Below, piece by piece: positions 13,512 through 20,309 of a stretch of DNA of 25,025 bases. How positions within the stretch are numbered: the stretch's first letter is position 1; each line of letters opens with the position of its first letter. The DNA lies in NCBI GenBank assembly GCA_934271365.1, contig CAKQRI010000030.1, forward strand, positions 1 through 25,025, read 5' to 3'. Both the position numbers and the translations under genes were made by a program. Source of the stretch: an uncultured Spirochaetales bacterium. Its GTDB lineage: Bacteria > Spirochaetota > Spirochaetia > Sphaerochaetales > Sphaerochaetaceae. Below the pieces are notes generated by a model. That model was not told the origin of the DNA. It did no database searches and saw only the letters and a program-made list of their open reading frames with translations.

Positions 13512-14261
13512 TCAGATCTTTGATTTCTTGTTCTTAACAGGATCAATGACAGAGCACTGGCCTACAAGCTTGTAAACAGCTCTCTTATGAGCATCCTCGC
13601 ATCCATTCCAGTCCTTATCCTTATTCTCGCTCTTGTACTTCTGGCTCATCCACCAGTCATCATGCTGCACTCTATCGAGATTCCTCTCAAGAAGAGAGAA
13701 TATCGTCTTATAGAAAGAAAGGAGCGAATCCCCTGAGATGGCATCATGAGCAATGCGGCTCAGAAGAAGTGTATGCTCAAGGCAGAAGCCCTTGGATTCT
13801 TCAAGTGCATGCCGGAAGTCCTTATCTTCTTCAAATAGCGCTGCAACTGTGAAAGCATAGCGATAAAGCCTGTCATCCATCCTTGTGCAGATAAGACAGC
13901 CCTTCTCCCTTTCTCTCCATGCGCTCTCAAAGCCATCTATAGCCTTCTCTGCCCTTCTCAGCTTTGATGCATTCTCAATATCCTTCAGATGAGATGAGAA
14001 GAACTTCTTATTCTCCTCATAATATGTGTCCATAAGAAGAGATAATGCCTGGGGCTTTCCTCCTTCAGCAAGCGCTCTCATATGATGGGGGCAGAAGCCA
14101 TAGGTATTAGTCTCAACACGAACTTCAGGAGTCATTATCGCAGAAGAGAGATAATATGAGATAGCATCATGCTCAGCCTCTTCTGCAAGAGAGCAGAGGA
14201 AGCACTCCTCTCCTCTCTTAATGCCGTCCCATACAGGAATCGTCTCAAGTACTATTTTCAA
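13512..14261 (-). CDS. DUF6062 protein with two CxxC/CxxH cysteine sites
   Basis: A 249-residue soluble protein that I assign to DUF6062. It has two matching cysteine-rich halves: Cys20-x2-Cys23 with Cys57-x2-His60, and Cys122-x2-Cys125 with Cys160-x2-His163. The spacing between pairs is nearly equal (33 and 34 residues), which points to an internal duplication, each half probably binding one zinc or iron. No signal peptide or membrane segment is visible. Function is unknown. Its ATG overlaps the stop of the transketolase C half by 4 nt, and it precedes the LUD gene by 2 nt, so it belongs to this operon. Confidence 0.75.
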   Translation of the reverse strand: MKIVLETIPVWDGIKRGEECFLCSLAEEAEHDAISYYLSSAIMTPEVRVETNTYGFCPHHMRALAEGGKPQALSLLMDTYYEENKKFFSSHLKDIENASKLRRAEKAIDGFESAWREREKGCLICTRMDDRLYRYAFTVAALFEEDKDFRHALEESKGFCLEHTLLLSRIAHDAISGDSLLSFYKTIFSLLERNLDRVQHDDWWMSQKYKSENKDKDWNGCEDAHKRAVYKLVGQCSVIDPVKNKKSKI

Positions 14262-15205
14262 TTAAGAAGACCTTTTGCAAGCCTTGCTGCATTCTCACCA
14301 GTGAAGCCGAAAGCCTCCTTCAGATATGAAAGATTACCGACCTCTCCGAATCTCTCACCCACATTCAAGAAATCCATCTTCACAGGATAGTTCTTTGAAA
14401 GGAATCCAGAGATCATCTCACCGACACCACCAGCATAGCGGCCGTTTTCCATAACAAGCATGCAGCCGCATCTCTTTGCAGCCTTGAGGATAAGCTCCTC
14501 ATCAAGAGGTCTTATTGTATGGAGATCAATGACTGTTGGCCTGATTCCATCCTTTTCAAGGATAGCCTTAGCCTCCATTGCAGCATCAACCATAACAGCA
14601 CCAGTTGCAACGATTGCCACATCACTTCCATCAGCAAGCTCAATGCCCTTTCCAAGCTCAATCTTCTGATCAAGCCCATAGCGACGGACAATACCTTTTC
14701 TCGGTGTTCTGATATATGCAGATTTACCTGATTTATAGCACTGCCATGTAAGATCATAGAGAGACTGGGCATCGCTTGGCTCAATGATGACGAAGCCAGG
14801 AATCTGCCTGATCAATGCAATATCCTCAAAAGGCATATGGGTTCCACCATTATACTGCGCTGTTATTCCAGGATCTGAGCCGATTACAATCACACGCTGG
14901 TGTGCATATCCGACTGAGATGAAAAGCTGGTCATAATCCCTGCGTGATGCAAAGCATCCGAAGGAATGGATGAATGGAACAAGCCCTACACTTGACATAC
15001 CCGCAGCAACGCCTACAAGGTTGGATTCTGCGATTCCTACATTGAAAAATCTTTCAGGGAATTCCTTCTGGAATGAAGTAGAGCCAATACAGCTAGAAAG
15101 ATCTGCATCAAGGAATACAACCTTATCATCTTCCTTTGCAATATCAATTGCTGCACCGATTACAGCTTCCTTATAATGATTATAAATACTGGTATCCTTC
15201 TTCAT
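14258..15205 (-). CDS. Transketolase, C-terminal subunit
   Basis: A 315-residue protein equal to the central pyrimidine-binding domain and C-terminal domain of transketolase, which moves two-carbon ketol units between sugar phosphates. Glu60 in FNVGIAESNLVGVAAGM is the catalytic glutamate that activates thiamine diphosphate in this family. The C-terminal domain starts near residue 190 (GSDVAIVATGAVMVDAAMEA). It works only with the N-terminal subunit encoded immediately upstream; the two genes share one base. Split transketolases occur in many anaerobes and in sugar-catabolic operons. The next gene (DUF6062) overlaps it by 4 nt. Confidence 0.93.
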   Translation of the reverse strand: MKKDTSIYNHYKEAVIGAAIDIAKEDDKVVFLDADLSSCIGSTSFQKEFPERFFNVGIAESNLVGVAAGMSSVGLVPFIHSFGCFASRRDYDQLFISVGYAHQRVIVIGSDPGITAQYNGGTHMPFEDIALIRQIPGFVIIEPSDAQSLYDLTWQCYKSGKSAYIRTPRKGIVRRYGLDQKIELGKGIELADGSDVAIVATGAVMVDAAMEAKAILEKDGIRPTVIDLHTIRPLDEELILKAAKRCGCMLVMENGRYAGGVGEMISGFLSKNYPVKMDFLNVGERFGEVGNLSYLKEAFGFTGENAARLAKGLLN

Positions 15206-16047
15206 TATCTTCCCTCTCTCTTTATAAGTTCTTCAATTGCCTGTTCTGCTGCTTCCTTTGAGATAGGCATGGAATGGTTTGCCTTAATGCCCTCGCCTGG
15301 AATATATCCATAACTCTTGATTGTATTGAGGATAATCATCTGAGGCCTATGTGAACCAGAGCTCTTTGCGCTCTTCACAGCCTGGTCAATCTCTTCAAAT
15401 GAATGGCCATTGATACTGTAAACATCCCATCCGAAGCTCTTCCATCTCTCAATCATAGCTTCCTTTGTCTCAGGGATTATGTCTTTTGTATAACCATCAA
15501 GCTGCTGTGCATTCAGATCCAGAAATGCGATGAAATGATCAAGCCCCTGAGCTCCTGCAAATTCTGCAGCTTCCCAGATCTGACCTTCCTGGGACTCGCC
15601 ATCACCTATAATTGAATATGTATATGCTGGAATGCCTTTGACTCTGTTGCCAAGAGCAATGCCTGAGGCTGCTGAGAACCCCTGTCCCAGTGAACCTGCA
15701 GTGAAATCCACACCAGGAGTCTTAGTCATATCAACATGGGAAGGAAGCTTTGTCCCTCCCTGATTAAGAGTAGAAAGCATTTCCTCTGGAATATATCCCT
15801 TAAGAGAAAGAGCTGCATATACAGCTGGACCGGAATGCCCTTTTGATACAACAAGACGGTCTCTATCTTCCTTCTTAGGATTCTCTGGGGCAACATTCAT
15901 TGCTTCAAAATAGAGATATGTAAGAACCTCTACGATAGACATGCTTCCGCCAATATGGCCAGAACCAAAAGATGCAATCTCCCTGATTGTTCTGCATCTG
16001 ATCTCAAAAGCCTTATCTTTCAGGCTCTGTAATGTTTTTTCATCCAT
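15205..16047 (-). CDS. Transketolase, N-terminal subunit
   Basis: A 280-residue protein equal to the thiamine-diphosphate-binding domain of transketolase. HIGGSMSIVEVLTYLYFEA begins at residue 31. GDG (148-150) and Asn179 (FLDLNAQ) form the GDG-N29-N cofactor/magnesium motif. SKGHSGPAVYAAL (68-80) is also characteristic. It pairs with the downstream C-terminal subunit. It lies 3 nt after the class II aldolase gene, so an aldolase and a transketolase are made from one transcript. This suggests catabolism of a deoxy- or pentose-type sugar through phosphorylated intermediates. Confidence 0.93.
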   Translation of the reverse strand: MDEKTLQSLKDKAFEIRCRTIREIASFGSGHIGGSMSIVEVLTYLYFEAMNVAPENPKKEDRDRLVVSKGHSGPAVYAALSLKGYIPEEMLSTLNQGGTKLPSHVDMTKTPGVDFTAGSLGQGFSAASGIALGNRVKGIPAYTYSIIGDGESQEGQIWEAAEFAGAQGLDHFIAFLDLNAQQLDGYTKDIIPETKEAMIERWKSFGWDVYSINGHSFEEIDQAVKSAKSSGSHRPQMIILNTIKSYGYIPGEGIKANHSMPISKEAAEQAIEELIKREGR

Positions 16048-16050
16048 ACT

Positions 16051-16677
16051 TTATTTCCTCATCTCATTGATTTCTTTTTTCTGTATTTCAGAAATCCCCC
16101 TAGCCGGGATAATATGTGATAGAACAGTTAGCTTAGCAGCCTGCTCCAAGCACTCTAATCTGTCAAAGGCCTCAAGCAGAGTACGGCCAAGAGCAACTGC
16201 TCCATGATTTTCAAGAAGAAGCACATCAGCTGTGGCTGAATAATCAGCAACACTCTCTGCTAGCAGCTCCGTTCCCATAAGCGCATAAGGAACCTTCTTC
16301 ATACGATCACCAAGAAGGTACCAGCTCTCTGCGATAAGAGATATGTTTATATCCTCTTCTGATGCAGAGAAAAGACATGAATATACAGGATGGGAGTGAA
16401 CCACGGCATTGATATCACTTCTCTTAAGATAGATACGCCGATGCATCTCTGTCTCTATTGAGAGCTTTGGCGAGGTGCCAATCACTTTACCGCTATTTAT
16501 ATCAAGGAGTGCGATATCTTCAGCTTTCAGAGAGCGCTTATCTTTTCCTGAAGGAGTTATGGTCATATATTCACCTATTCTGCAGCTGCAGTTACCTCCA
16601 GTGCTTGTAGTCAGTCCTCTTTCATAGCAGCGTGCCATTATGGATGCAACCTGCTCTTTTGCCTCTCTTTCAGTCAT
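16051..16677 (-). CDS. Class II aldolase/adducin-family protein (L-fuculose-phosphate aldolase-like)
   Basis: A 208-residue zinc-dependent class II aldolase or epimerase of the FucA/AraD family. TGGNCSCR (27-34) is the phosphate-binding element. Glu75 (SIETEMH) is the likely catalytic acid/base. His94 and His96 (HSHP) together with His158 (NHGA) are the zinc ligands. Fuculose-phosphate aldolase, rhamnulose-phosphate aldolase-like and ribulose-phosphate epimerase activities share this pattern, so the substrate stays open. It heads the minus-strand operon shared with transketolase, DUF6062 and LUD. The 126-nt gap to divergent proS must hold its promoter; I see no strong consensus there for this strand. 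Confidence 0.85.
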   Translation of the reverse strand: MTEREAKEQVASIMARCYERGLTTSTGGNCSCRIGEYMTITPSGKDKRSLKAEDIALLDINSGKVIGTSPKLSIETEMHRRIYLKRSDINAVVHSHPVYSCLFSASEEDINISLIAESWYLLGDRMKKVPYALMGTELLAESVADYSATADVLLLENHGAVALGRTLLEAFDRLECLEQAAKLTVLSHIIPARGISEIQKKEINEMRK

Positions 16678-16754
16678 TCTTTGATGTTACCATAAGACGA
16701 AACAGCTTTCCACAGGCAAATCCACTTTTTCATATAGCCGAAGGAACACGAAGC

Positions 16755-16783
16755 TTGTGGAATACAAGAGATTCAAATATAAT
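16755..16783 (+). promoter_or_regulatory. Sigma-70 promoter of proS
   Basis: TATAAT (16778-16783) is a perfect -10 element, 17 nt after a weak -35, TTGTGG (16755-16760). The predicted start near 16790 leaves a leader of only about 14 nt, which contains the GGAG ribosome-binding site (16792-16795). Confidence 0.65.
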
Positions 16784-16803
16784 GAACGCTGGAGTAAATA
16801 CCT

Positions 16804-18561
16804 ATGAGAATGTCCAATATGTTTTCGAAGACCCTCAGAGAAGCGCCTAATGGTGCAGACTGCAAGGGATATGAATATCTTCTTAGAGCCGGCTATATAA
16901 GACAGATGGGAGCCGGAATCTTCTCACTGCTTCCACTTGGATTCAGAGCTACTACAAAGATCCAGAACATTGTAAGAGAAGAGATGAATGCAATCGGTGG
17001 CGAAGAGATTCTGATGCCTCTGGTCAATCCAGCAGACATCTGGAAAGAAACAGGCCGCTATTATTCAATTGATAAGGAAATGAGCCGCTTCCAGGACAGA
17101 GTCGGAAGAGACATGGTTCTTGCTATGACTCATGAAGAAGCTGTTACAGATATTGCACGTGGTGAGATTGACAGCTACAAGAGACTTCCTCTTCTTGTAT
17201 ACCAGATTCAGACAAAATGGAGAGACGATCCAAGACCTCGTGCAGGACTAATCAGAGTAAGAGAATTCACAATGAAGGACTCCTACTCTTTCGATAAGGA
17301 CTGGGAAGGCCTTGATAAAGTCTATAGAGCCCACTACAAAGCTTATTTCAGGATTTATTCACGCTGTGGTCTTCCTGTTATTGCTGTAGGTGCTGATACA
17401 GGAATGATGGGAGGAAAGGTTTCTCACGAATACATGTACCTCTCATCAATCGGAGAAGATACTATAATCACATGTCCTGAGTGCGGATATACAGCAAACA
17501 GACAGGTTGCAACATTCAAGAAAGAGTATTTTGCAGAGGCTGAAAAGCCAATGGAGAAGGTTGAGACTCCTCATTCAAAGACAATCGATGAACTCTGTGA
17601 TTTCCTGAAAATCGAGAAGACAAAGACCGCAAAAGCTGTATTCATGGTAGGGACATTCATCAATGACAAGAATGGCGAAGAGGAAGACAAGCTTATCGTC
17701 GCTATCGTCAGAGGCGACATGGAAGTCGAAGAGTCAAAGCTATCAAATGCTATCAAGGCAAATGCTCTGAGACCTGCACATGATGAAGAAATCAGAGAAT
17801 GTGGCATGGTTCCAGGATTTGCATCTCCAATTGGGGCAAAGGGAAATTTCATCGCAGTAATCGATGATTCTGTTGCTAAGTCAAACAACCTTGTCGCTGG
17901 TGCAAATGAAGAAGGCTATCATTACCTCAATACAAACTATGGCAGAGATTACACAGGTCTTGTTGCAGATATAGCATCAGCACGTGATGGCTTCCTCTGC
18001 CCTACATGCTCACATCCTCTTACAGTATCAAAGGGTGTTGAAGTAGGAAACATCTTCCAGCTCGGGACAAGATACAGTGAGGCAATGAACTGCACATATC
18101 AGGATGAGGAAGGACATCAGAAGCCTGTAATCATGGGCTCCTATGGAATCGGAATCGGAAGGCTTCTTGCTTGTCTTGCTGAGGAGTACAATGATGAAGG
18201 TGGCCTATGCCTCCCGATCTCTGTTGCACCTTATCAGGTACACCTGATCTCACTGCTTAAGGATACAGAAGTTGCAGAGAAGATCTATGAGGATCTTACA
18301 AAGGCAGGAATTGAAGTTCTGTTTGATGACAGAAAGGAAACAGCTGGCGTTAAGTTCGCAGATGCAGACCTGATCGGTATTCCTATCCGCCTCACACTTG
18401 GAAACAGAAGCTTCAAAGAAGGAAAAGTTGAAGTCAAATACAGAAAGACCGGAGAGCAGACAAGCTATCTTATTGAAGACCTTGCAGATGAAATAAAGAA
18501 GGAAATCGCAAAAGAGCAGAAGAAGATAGATGATAACATAGTTGAGAAAGAACTCAACTGA
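16804..18561 (+). CDS. proS: Prolyl-tRNA synthetase (bacterial type with editing domain)
   Basis: A 585-residue class II synthetase that attaches proline to tRNA-Pro. The N-terminal catalytic part includes RQMGAGIFSLLPLGFRA. Motif 2 is TKWRDDPRPRAGLIRVREFT, followed by MKDSYSFD. Motif 3 near the C-terminus is MGSYGIGIGRLLACLAEEY. Between motifs 2 and 3 lies the YbaK/INS editing domain, which clears mischarged Ala-tRNA-Pro, flanked by TCPECGY and LCPTCSH cysteine pairs. The anticodon-binding domain follows (PYQVHLISLLKDTEVAEK). The start at 16804 has GGAG 8 nt upstream. It is a monocistronic unit with its own promoter and a strong terminator. Confidence 0.97.
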   Translation: MRMSNMFSKTLREAPNGADCKGYEYLLRAGYIRQMGAGIFSLLPLGFRATTKIQNIVREEMNAIGGEEILMPLVNPADIWKETGRYYSIDKEMSRFQDRVGRDMVLAMTHEEAVTDIARGEIDSYKRLPLLVYQIQTKWRDDPRPRAGLIRVREFTMKDSYSFDKDWEGLDKVYRAHYKAYFRIYSRCGLPVIAVGADTGMMGGKVSHEYMYLSSIGEDTIITCPECGYTANRQVATFKKEYFAEAEKPMEKVETPHSKTIDELCDFLKIEKTKTAKAVFMVGTFINDKNGEEEDKLIVAIVRGDMEVEESKLSNAIKANALRPAHDEEIRECGMVPGFASPIGAKGNFIAVIDDSVAKSNNLVAGANEEGYHYLNTNYGRDYTGLVADIASARDGFLCPTCSHPLTVSKGVEVGNIFQLGTRYSEAMNCTYQDEEGHQKPVIMGSYGIGIGRLLACLAEEYNDEGGLCLPISVAPYQVHLISLLKDTEVAEKIYEDLTKAGIEVLFDDRKETAGVKFADADLIGIPIRLTLGNRSFKEGKVEVKYRKTGEQTSYLIEDLADEIKKEIAKEQKKIDDNIVEKELN

Positions 18562-18567
18562 AGGTGA

Positions 18568-18594
18568 TGGGGTGCCGAGCACCCCATTTTCTTT
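18568..18594 (+). terminator. Rho-independent terminator of proS
   Basis: TGGGGTGC (18568-18575), a CGA loop and GCACCCCA (18579-18586) form a perfect GC-rich 8-bp stem followed by TTTTCTTT. It starts 6 nt after the proS stop. The T-tract is also the first part of the direct repeat starting at 18587. Confidence 0.93.
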
Positions 18595-18774
18595 AAGAAT
18601 CCCGGAAATAACAGAAAATGAAATAAATGACTATATATATTCAGAGGTAAAAAAGATGAAAAGCTACTCTGAATACATAAAGAAGATAAAGGCAAATCAG
18701 AAGTGTCTATTTGATGATGCACTATTTGCTGCATCCGTTTCTGCTAATCCTGAGATAATTACTGAAATTGTACG
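18587..18774 (+). repeat. Direct repeat, copy 1 (5' part of an Rpn-family nuclease gene)
   Basis: This 188-bp stretch is almost identical to 19411-19595. Differences are three single-base indels before the ATG and scattered substitutions, mostly toward the end. It covers a short leader (TTTTCTTTAAGAATCCC...) and the first 40 or so codons of the nuclease gene. After 18774 the sequences have nothing in common. Confidence 0.92.
18656..18774 (+). pseudogene. Truncated 5' copy of the PD-(D/E)XK (Rpn-family) nuclease gene
   Basis: The ATG at 18656 begins MKSYSEYIKKIKANQKC and matches the intact protein at 19477 for about 39 residues, then stops matching within EIVR. The catalytic region is absent. 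The frame happens to stay open past the breakpoint into the downstream antitoxin gene, which would give a 196-codon chimeric frame if read from 18542. That frame is an artefact, because the antitoxin has its own ribosome-binding site. Confidence 0.83.
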
Positions 18775-18845
18775 ATATATTCAAATCATGCCTAGTAAAT
18801 ATCGTATTACTATCAATACCCCACTTTTATCAACTAGGCTTTTTC

Positions 18846-18874
18846 TTGACAAGATAATCGCAAGCCACCATATT
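18846..18874 (+). promoter_or_regulatory. Candidate promoter of the relBE module
   Basis: TTGACA (18846-18851), a perfect -35 element, is separated by 17 nt from CATATT (18869-18874). This lies 22 nt before the antitoxin ATG. Just upstream, GCCTAGT (18790-18796) and ACTAGGC (18833-18839) form an inverted repeat that could help as an autoregulatory operator or insulate the module. Confidence 0.6.
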
Positions 18875-18895
18875 TGGGGTAAGAGGAGTTATAAC

Positions 18896-19132
18896 ATGTG
18901 CACACTATCAATACACCTCAATAAAGAAGAAGAAGCTATGTGGAAAGATGCAAGCAAGAAATATAATTGCAGCATCCCGATGCTGATAAAAAGACTTGCA
19001 GAGGAACGCCTTGAGGATGAGCATGATATTAAGGTGTTTGAAGAGTTCCATAGGAATCTGGCTGATGGCAAGGAAAAAATCATAAGCCATGATGAGTTCT
19101 GGAAAGGACTTGGTTTTGATGTACAGAATTGA
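18896..19132 (+). CDS. RelB-type antitoxin
   Basis: A 78-residue protein starting MCTLSIHLNKEEEAMW, a ribbon-helix-helix DNA-binding start followed by an acidic C-terminal helix (DIKVFEEFHRNLADG) of the kind that wraps a RelE toxin. It resembles the RelB/DUF6290 antitoxin group. GAGGAG lies 7 nt upstream of the ATG, which separates it from the truncated nuclease frame that runs in phase before it. Its 3' end overlaps the toxin start by 14 nt. RelB-type antitoxins with a DNA-binding domain usually repress their own operon, and a -35/-10 pair lies just upstream. Confidence 0.82.
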   Translation: MCTLSIHLNKEEEAMWKDASKKYNCSIPMLIKRLAEERLEDEHDIKVFEEFHRNLADGKEKIISHDEFWKGLGFDVQN

Positions 19133-19382
19133 ATATTCGAAAAGAATAAGCAAACAGATATCAAAGCTTGATAAGAACACACAGATGAATATCCTGAAGT
19201 GGATTGAGAAAAATCTTCTTGGAACAGATAATCCCAGACTTCATGGAAAACCATTAGTTGGAAATCTGAATGGCATGTGGCGCTATAGAATAGGAGACTA
19301 TAGACTACTTGCTGAGATTCATGACGATGAGCTTCTGATACTAGCCATTGAGATTGGTCACAGAAGAGAGATTTACAGATAA
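19119..19382 (+). CDS. RelE-family mRNA interferase toxin
   Basis: An 87-residue RelE/ParE-superfamily toxin; RelE members cleave mRNA in the ribosomal A site and stop growth. The start MYRIEYSKRISKQISKLDKN, the middle NPRLHGKPLVGNLNGMWRYR and the end GDYRLLAEIHDD...EIGHRREIYR are typical. Arg40, Arg55, Arg57, His81, Arg82 and Tyr86 fall where catalytic or RNA-contacting residues are found. I chose the ATG at 19119, with GGAAAGGA 10 nt before it. A frame back to 19089 has no such signal. It overlaps the antitoxin by 14 nt, the usual type II arrangement, and appears intact. Confidence 0.9.
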   Translation: MYRIEYSKRISKQISKLDKNTQMNILKWIEKNLLGTDNPRLHGKPLVGNLNGMWRYRIGDYRLLAEIHDDELLILAIEIGHRREIYR

Positions 19383-19418
19383 CAGACATATAGAGTCTAG
19401 ATGGTTCTGTTTTTCTTT
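19381..19418 (+). terminator. Weak candidate terminator after relBE
   Basis: AACAGA (19381-19386) can pair with TCTGTT (19406-19411), with a T-rich run (19410-19418) after it. The loop is long at 19 nt and the stem poor in GC, so this is tentative. Confidence 0.3.
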
Positions 19419-19595
19419 AAGAATCCCGAAATAACAGAAAATGAAATAATGACTATATATATTCAGAGGCAAAAAGATGAAAAGCTACTCTGAATTCATA
19501 AAGAAGATAAAGGCAAATCAGAAATGCCTGTTTGATGATGCACTATTTGCTGCATCCGTTTCTGCTAATCCTGAGATAATCGATGAGATTGTACG
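19411..19595 (+). repeat. Direct repeat, copy 2 (leader and 5' end of the intact nuclease gene)
   Basis: This 185-bp stretch is the partner of 18587-18774. Relative to copy 1 it lacks one base in each of three short homopolymer or near-homopolymer places (CCCGG, AAATAAAT and the A-run before the ATG). The coding parts stay in frame and are nearly identical. Confidence 0.92.
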
Positions 19596-20271
19596 GCGTG
19601 TATTTCTAAAAGCAGGGATTCCTATTTCGAAAGTAATTAAGCCAGCTATACAGAAGAAGCTCGTTGAATACAGAGGAAAGGAAATAGTATTTGACTGTTA
19701 TGCAGAAACTGAAGACGGCAGAAAGCTTGCGGTAGAGATTCAGAATGATACATCTGAATTTGATCACATAAGAGAAGGGTATTATGTGGCAAAGCTACGT
19801 ACCCTTGAAAGAAAGGGGACCTCATACAAAAATATGATGCCAGTCTTCCTCTTAATCCTCCATAGGCATAATCCTTATAAGAGATATGTGGTAAACCTTC
19901 CAATCTATGAGAAGAACTGCTCAATCAAAGGCACAGCAATCGTATATAATGATGGTATGAATGTCATCAGAGTAAATGGTGACTATATTGAAGAAGGAGA
20001 TATCATCGGAGATCTGATGGCTTCAATGAAGGCGATTACTTCAGAAGATGCCTCAATACCGATTTTTAAGAAAACATTAGAATCAATAGAGGAGAATAGC
20101 ATAATGGAATATACAATGGAGAACCTTATGAAAATCTGCATAGCTGAGGGGAAGAAGGAAGGCAAAATAGAAGGCCAAAAATCCGGAGAAAGCAAAGCAA
20201 GAGAGTCTATTGCCGCCAAAATGAGGTCCATGGGCCTTCCTGAAGCCCAGATAAAGGAAATACTCAGCTGA
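19477..20271 (+). CDS. Rpn-family PD-(D/E)XK nuclease (putative transposase family TIGR01784)
   Basis: A 264-residue protein of the Rpn/PDDEXK_2 family (recombination-promoting nuclease; formerly putative transposase). The N-terminal FDDALFAASVSANPEI block is family-typical. The nuclease core is VFDCYAETEDGRKLAVEIQN, with Asp73, Glu87 and Gln89 as the D...E-x-Q catalytic set. The C-terminal tail, GKKEGKIEGQKSGESKARES, then a short helix (MGLPEAQIKEIL), is also characteristic. Characterised relatives are magnesium- or calcium-dependent DNA endonucleases that stimulate RecA-independent recombination. An AGAGG precedes the ATG at 19477. Copy 1 of its 5' end lies 0.8 kb upstream across relBE. No terminal inverted repeats or target duplications are obvious. 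Confidence 0.88.
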   Translation: MKSYSEFIKKIKANQKCLFDDALFAASVSANPEIIDEIVRRVFLKAGIPISKVIKPAIQKKLVEYRGKEIVFDCYAETEDGRKLAVEIQNDTSEFDHIREGYYVAKLRTLERKGTSYKNMMPVFLLILHRHNPYKRYVVNLPIYEKNCSIKGTAIVYNDGMNVIRVNGDYIEEGDIIGDLMASMKAITSEDASIPIFKKTLESIEENSIMEYTMENLMKICIAEGKKEGKIEGQKSGESKARESIAAKMRSMGLPEAQIKEILS

Positions 20272-20280
20272 CTATAAAGA

Positions 20281-20298
20281 GGCCTCCAGACGGAGGCC
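20281..20298 (-). terminator. Hairpin terminator between the nuclease and glucosidase genes
   Basis: GGCCTCC (20281-20287), an AGAC loop and GGAGGCC (20292-20298) form a perfect 7-bp GC-rich stem between two convergent genes. On the minus strand it is followed by TCTTTAT, a weak T-tract, so it mainly serves the glucosidase gene. It may also end transcription of the nuclease gene. Confidence 0.65.
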
Positions 20299-20309
20299 AT
20301 CAGACAGCA

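Noticed and set aside
18587..20300. Insertion sequence made of the two nuclease copies as a composite transposon
   Set aside because: The Rpn family is not a bona fide transposase, and no terminal inverted repeats or target-site duplications could be seen.
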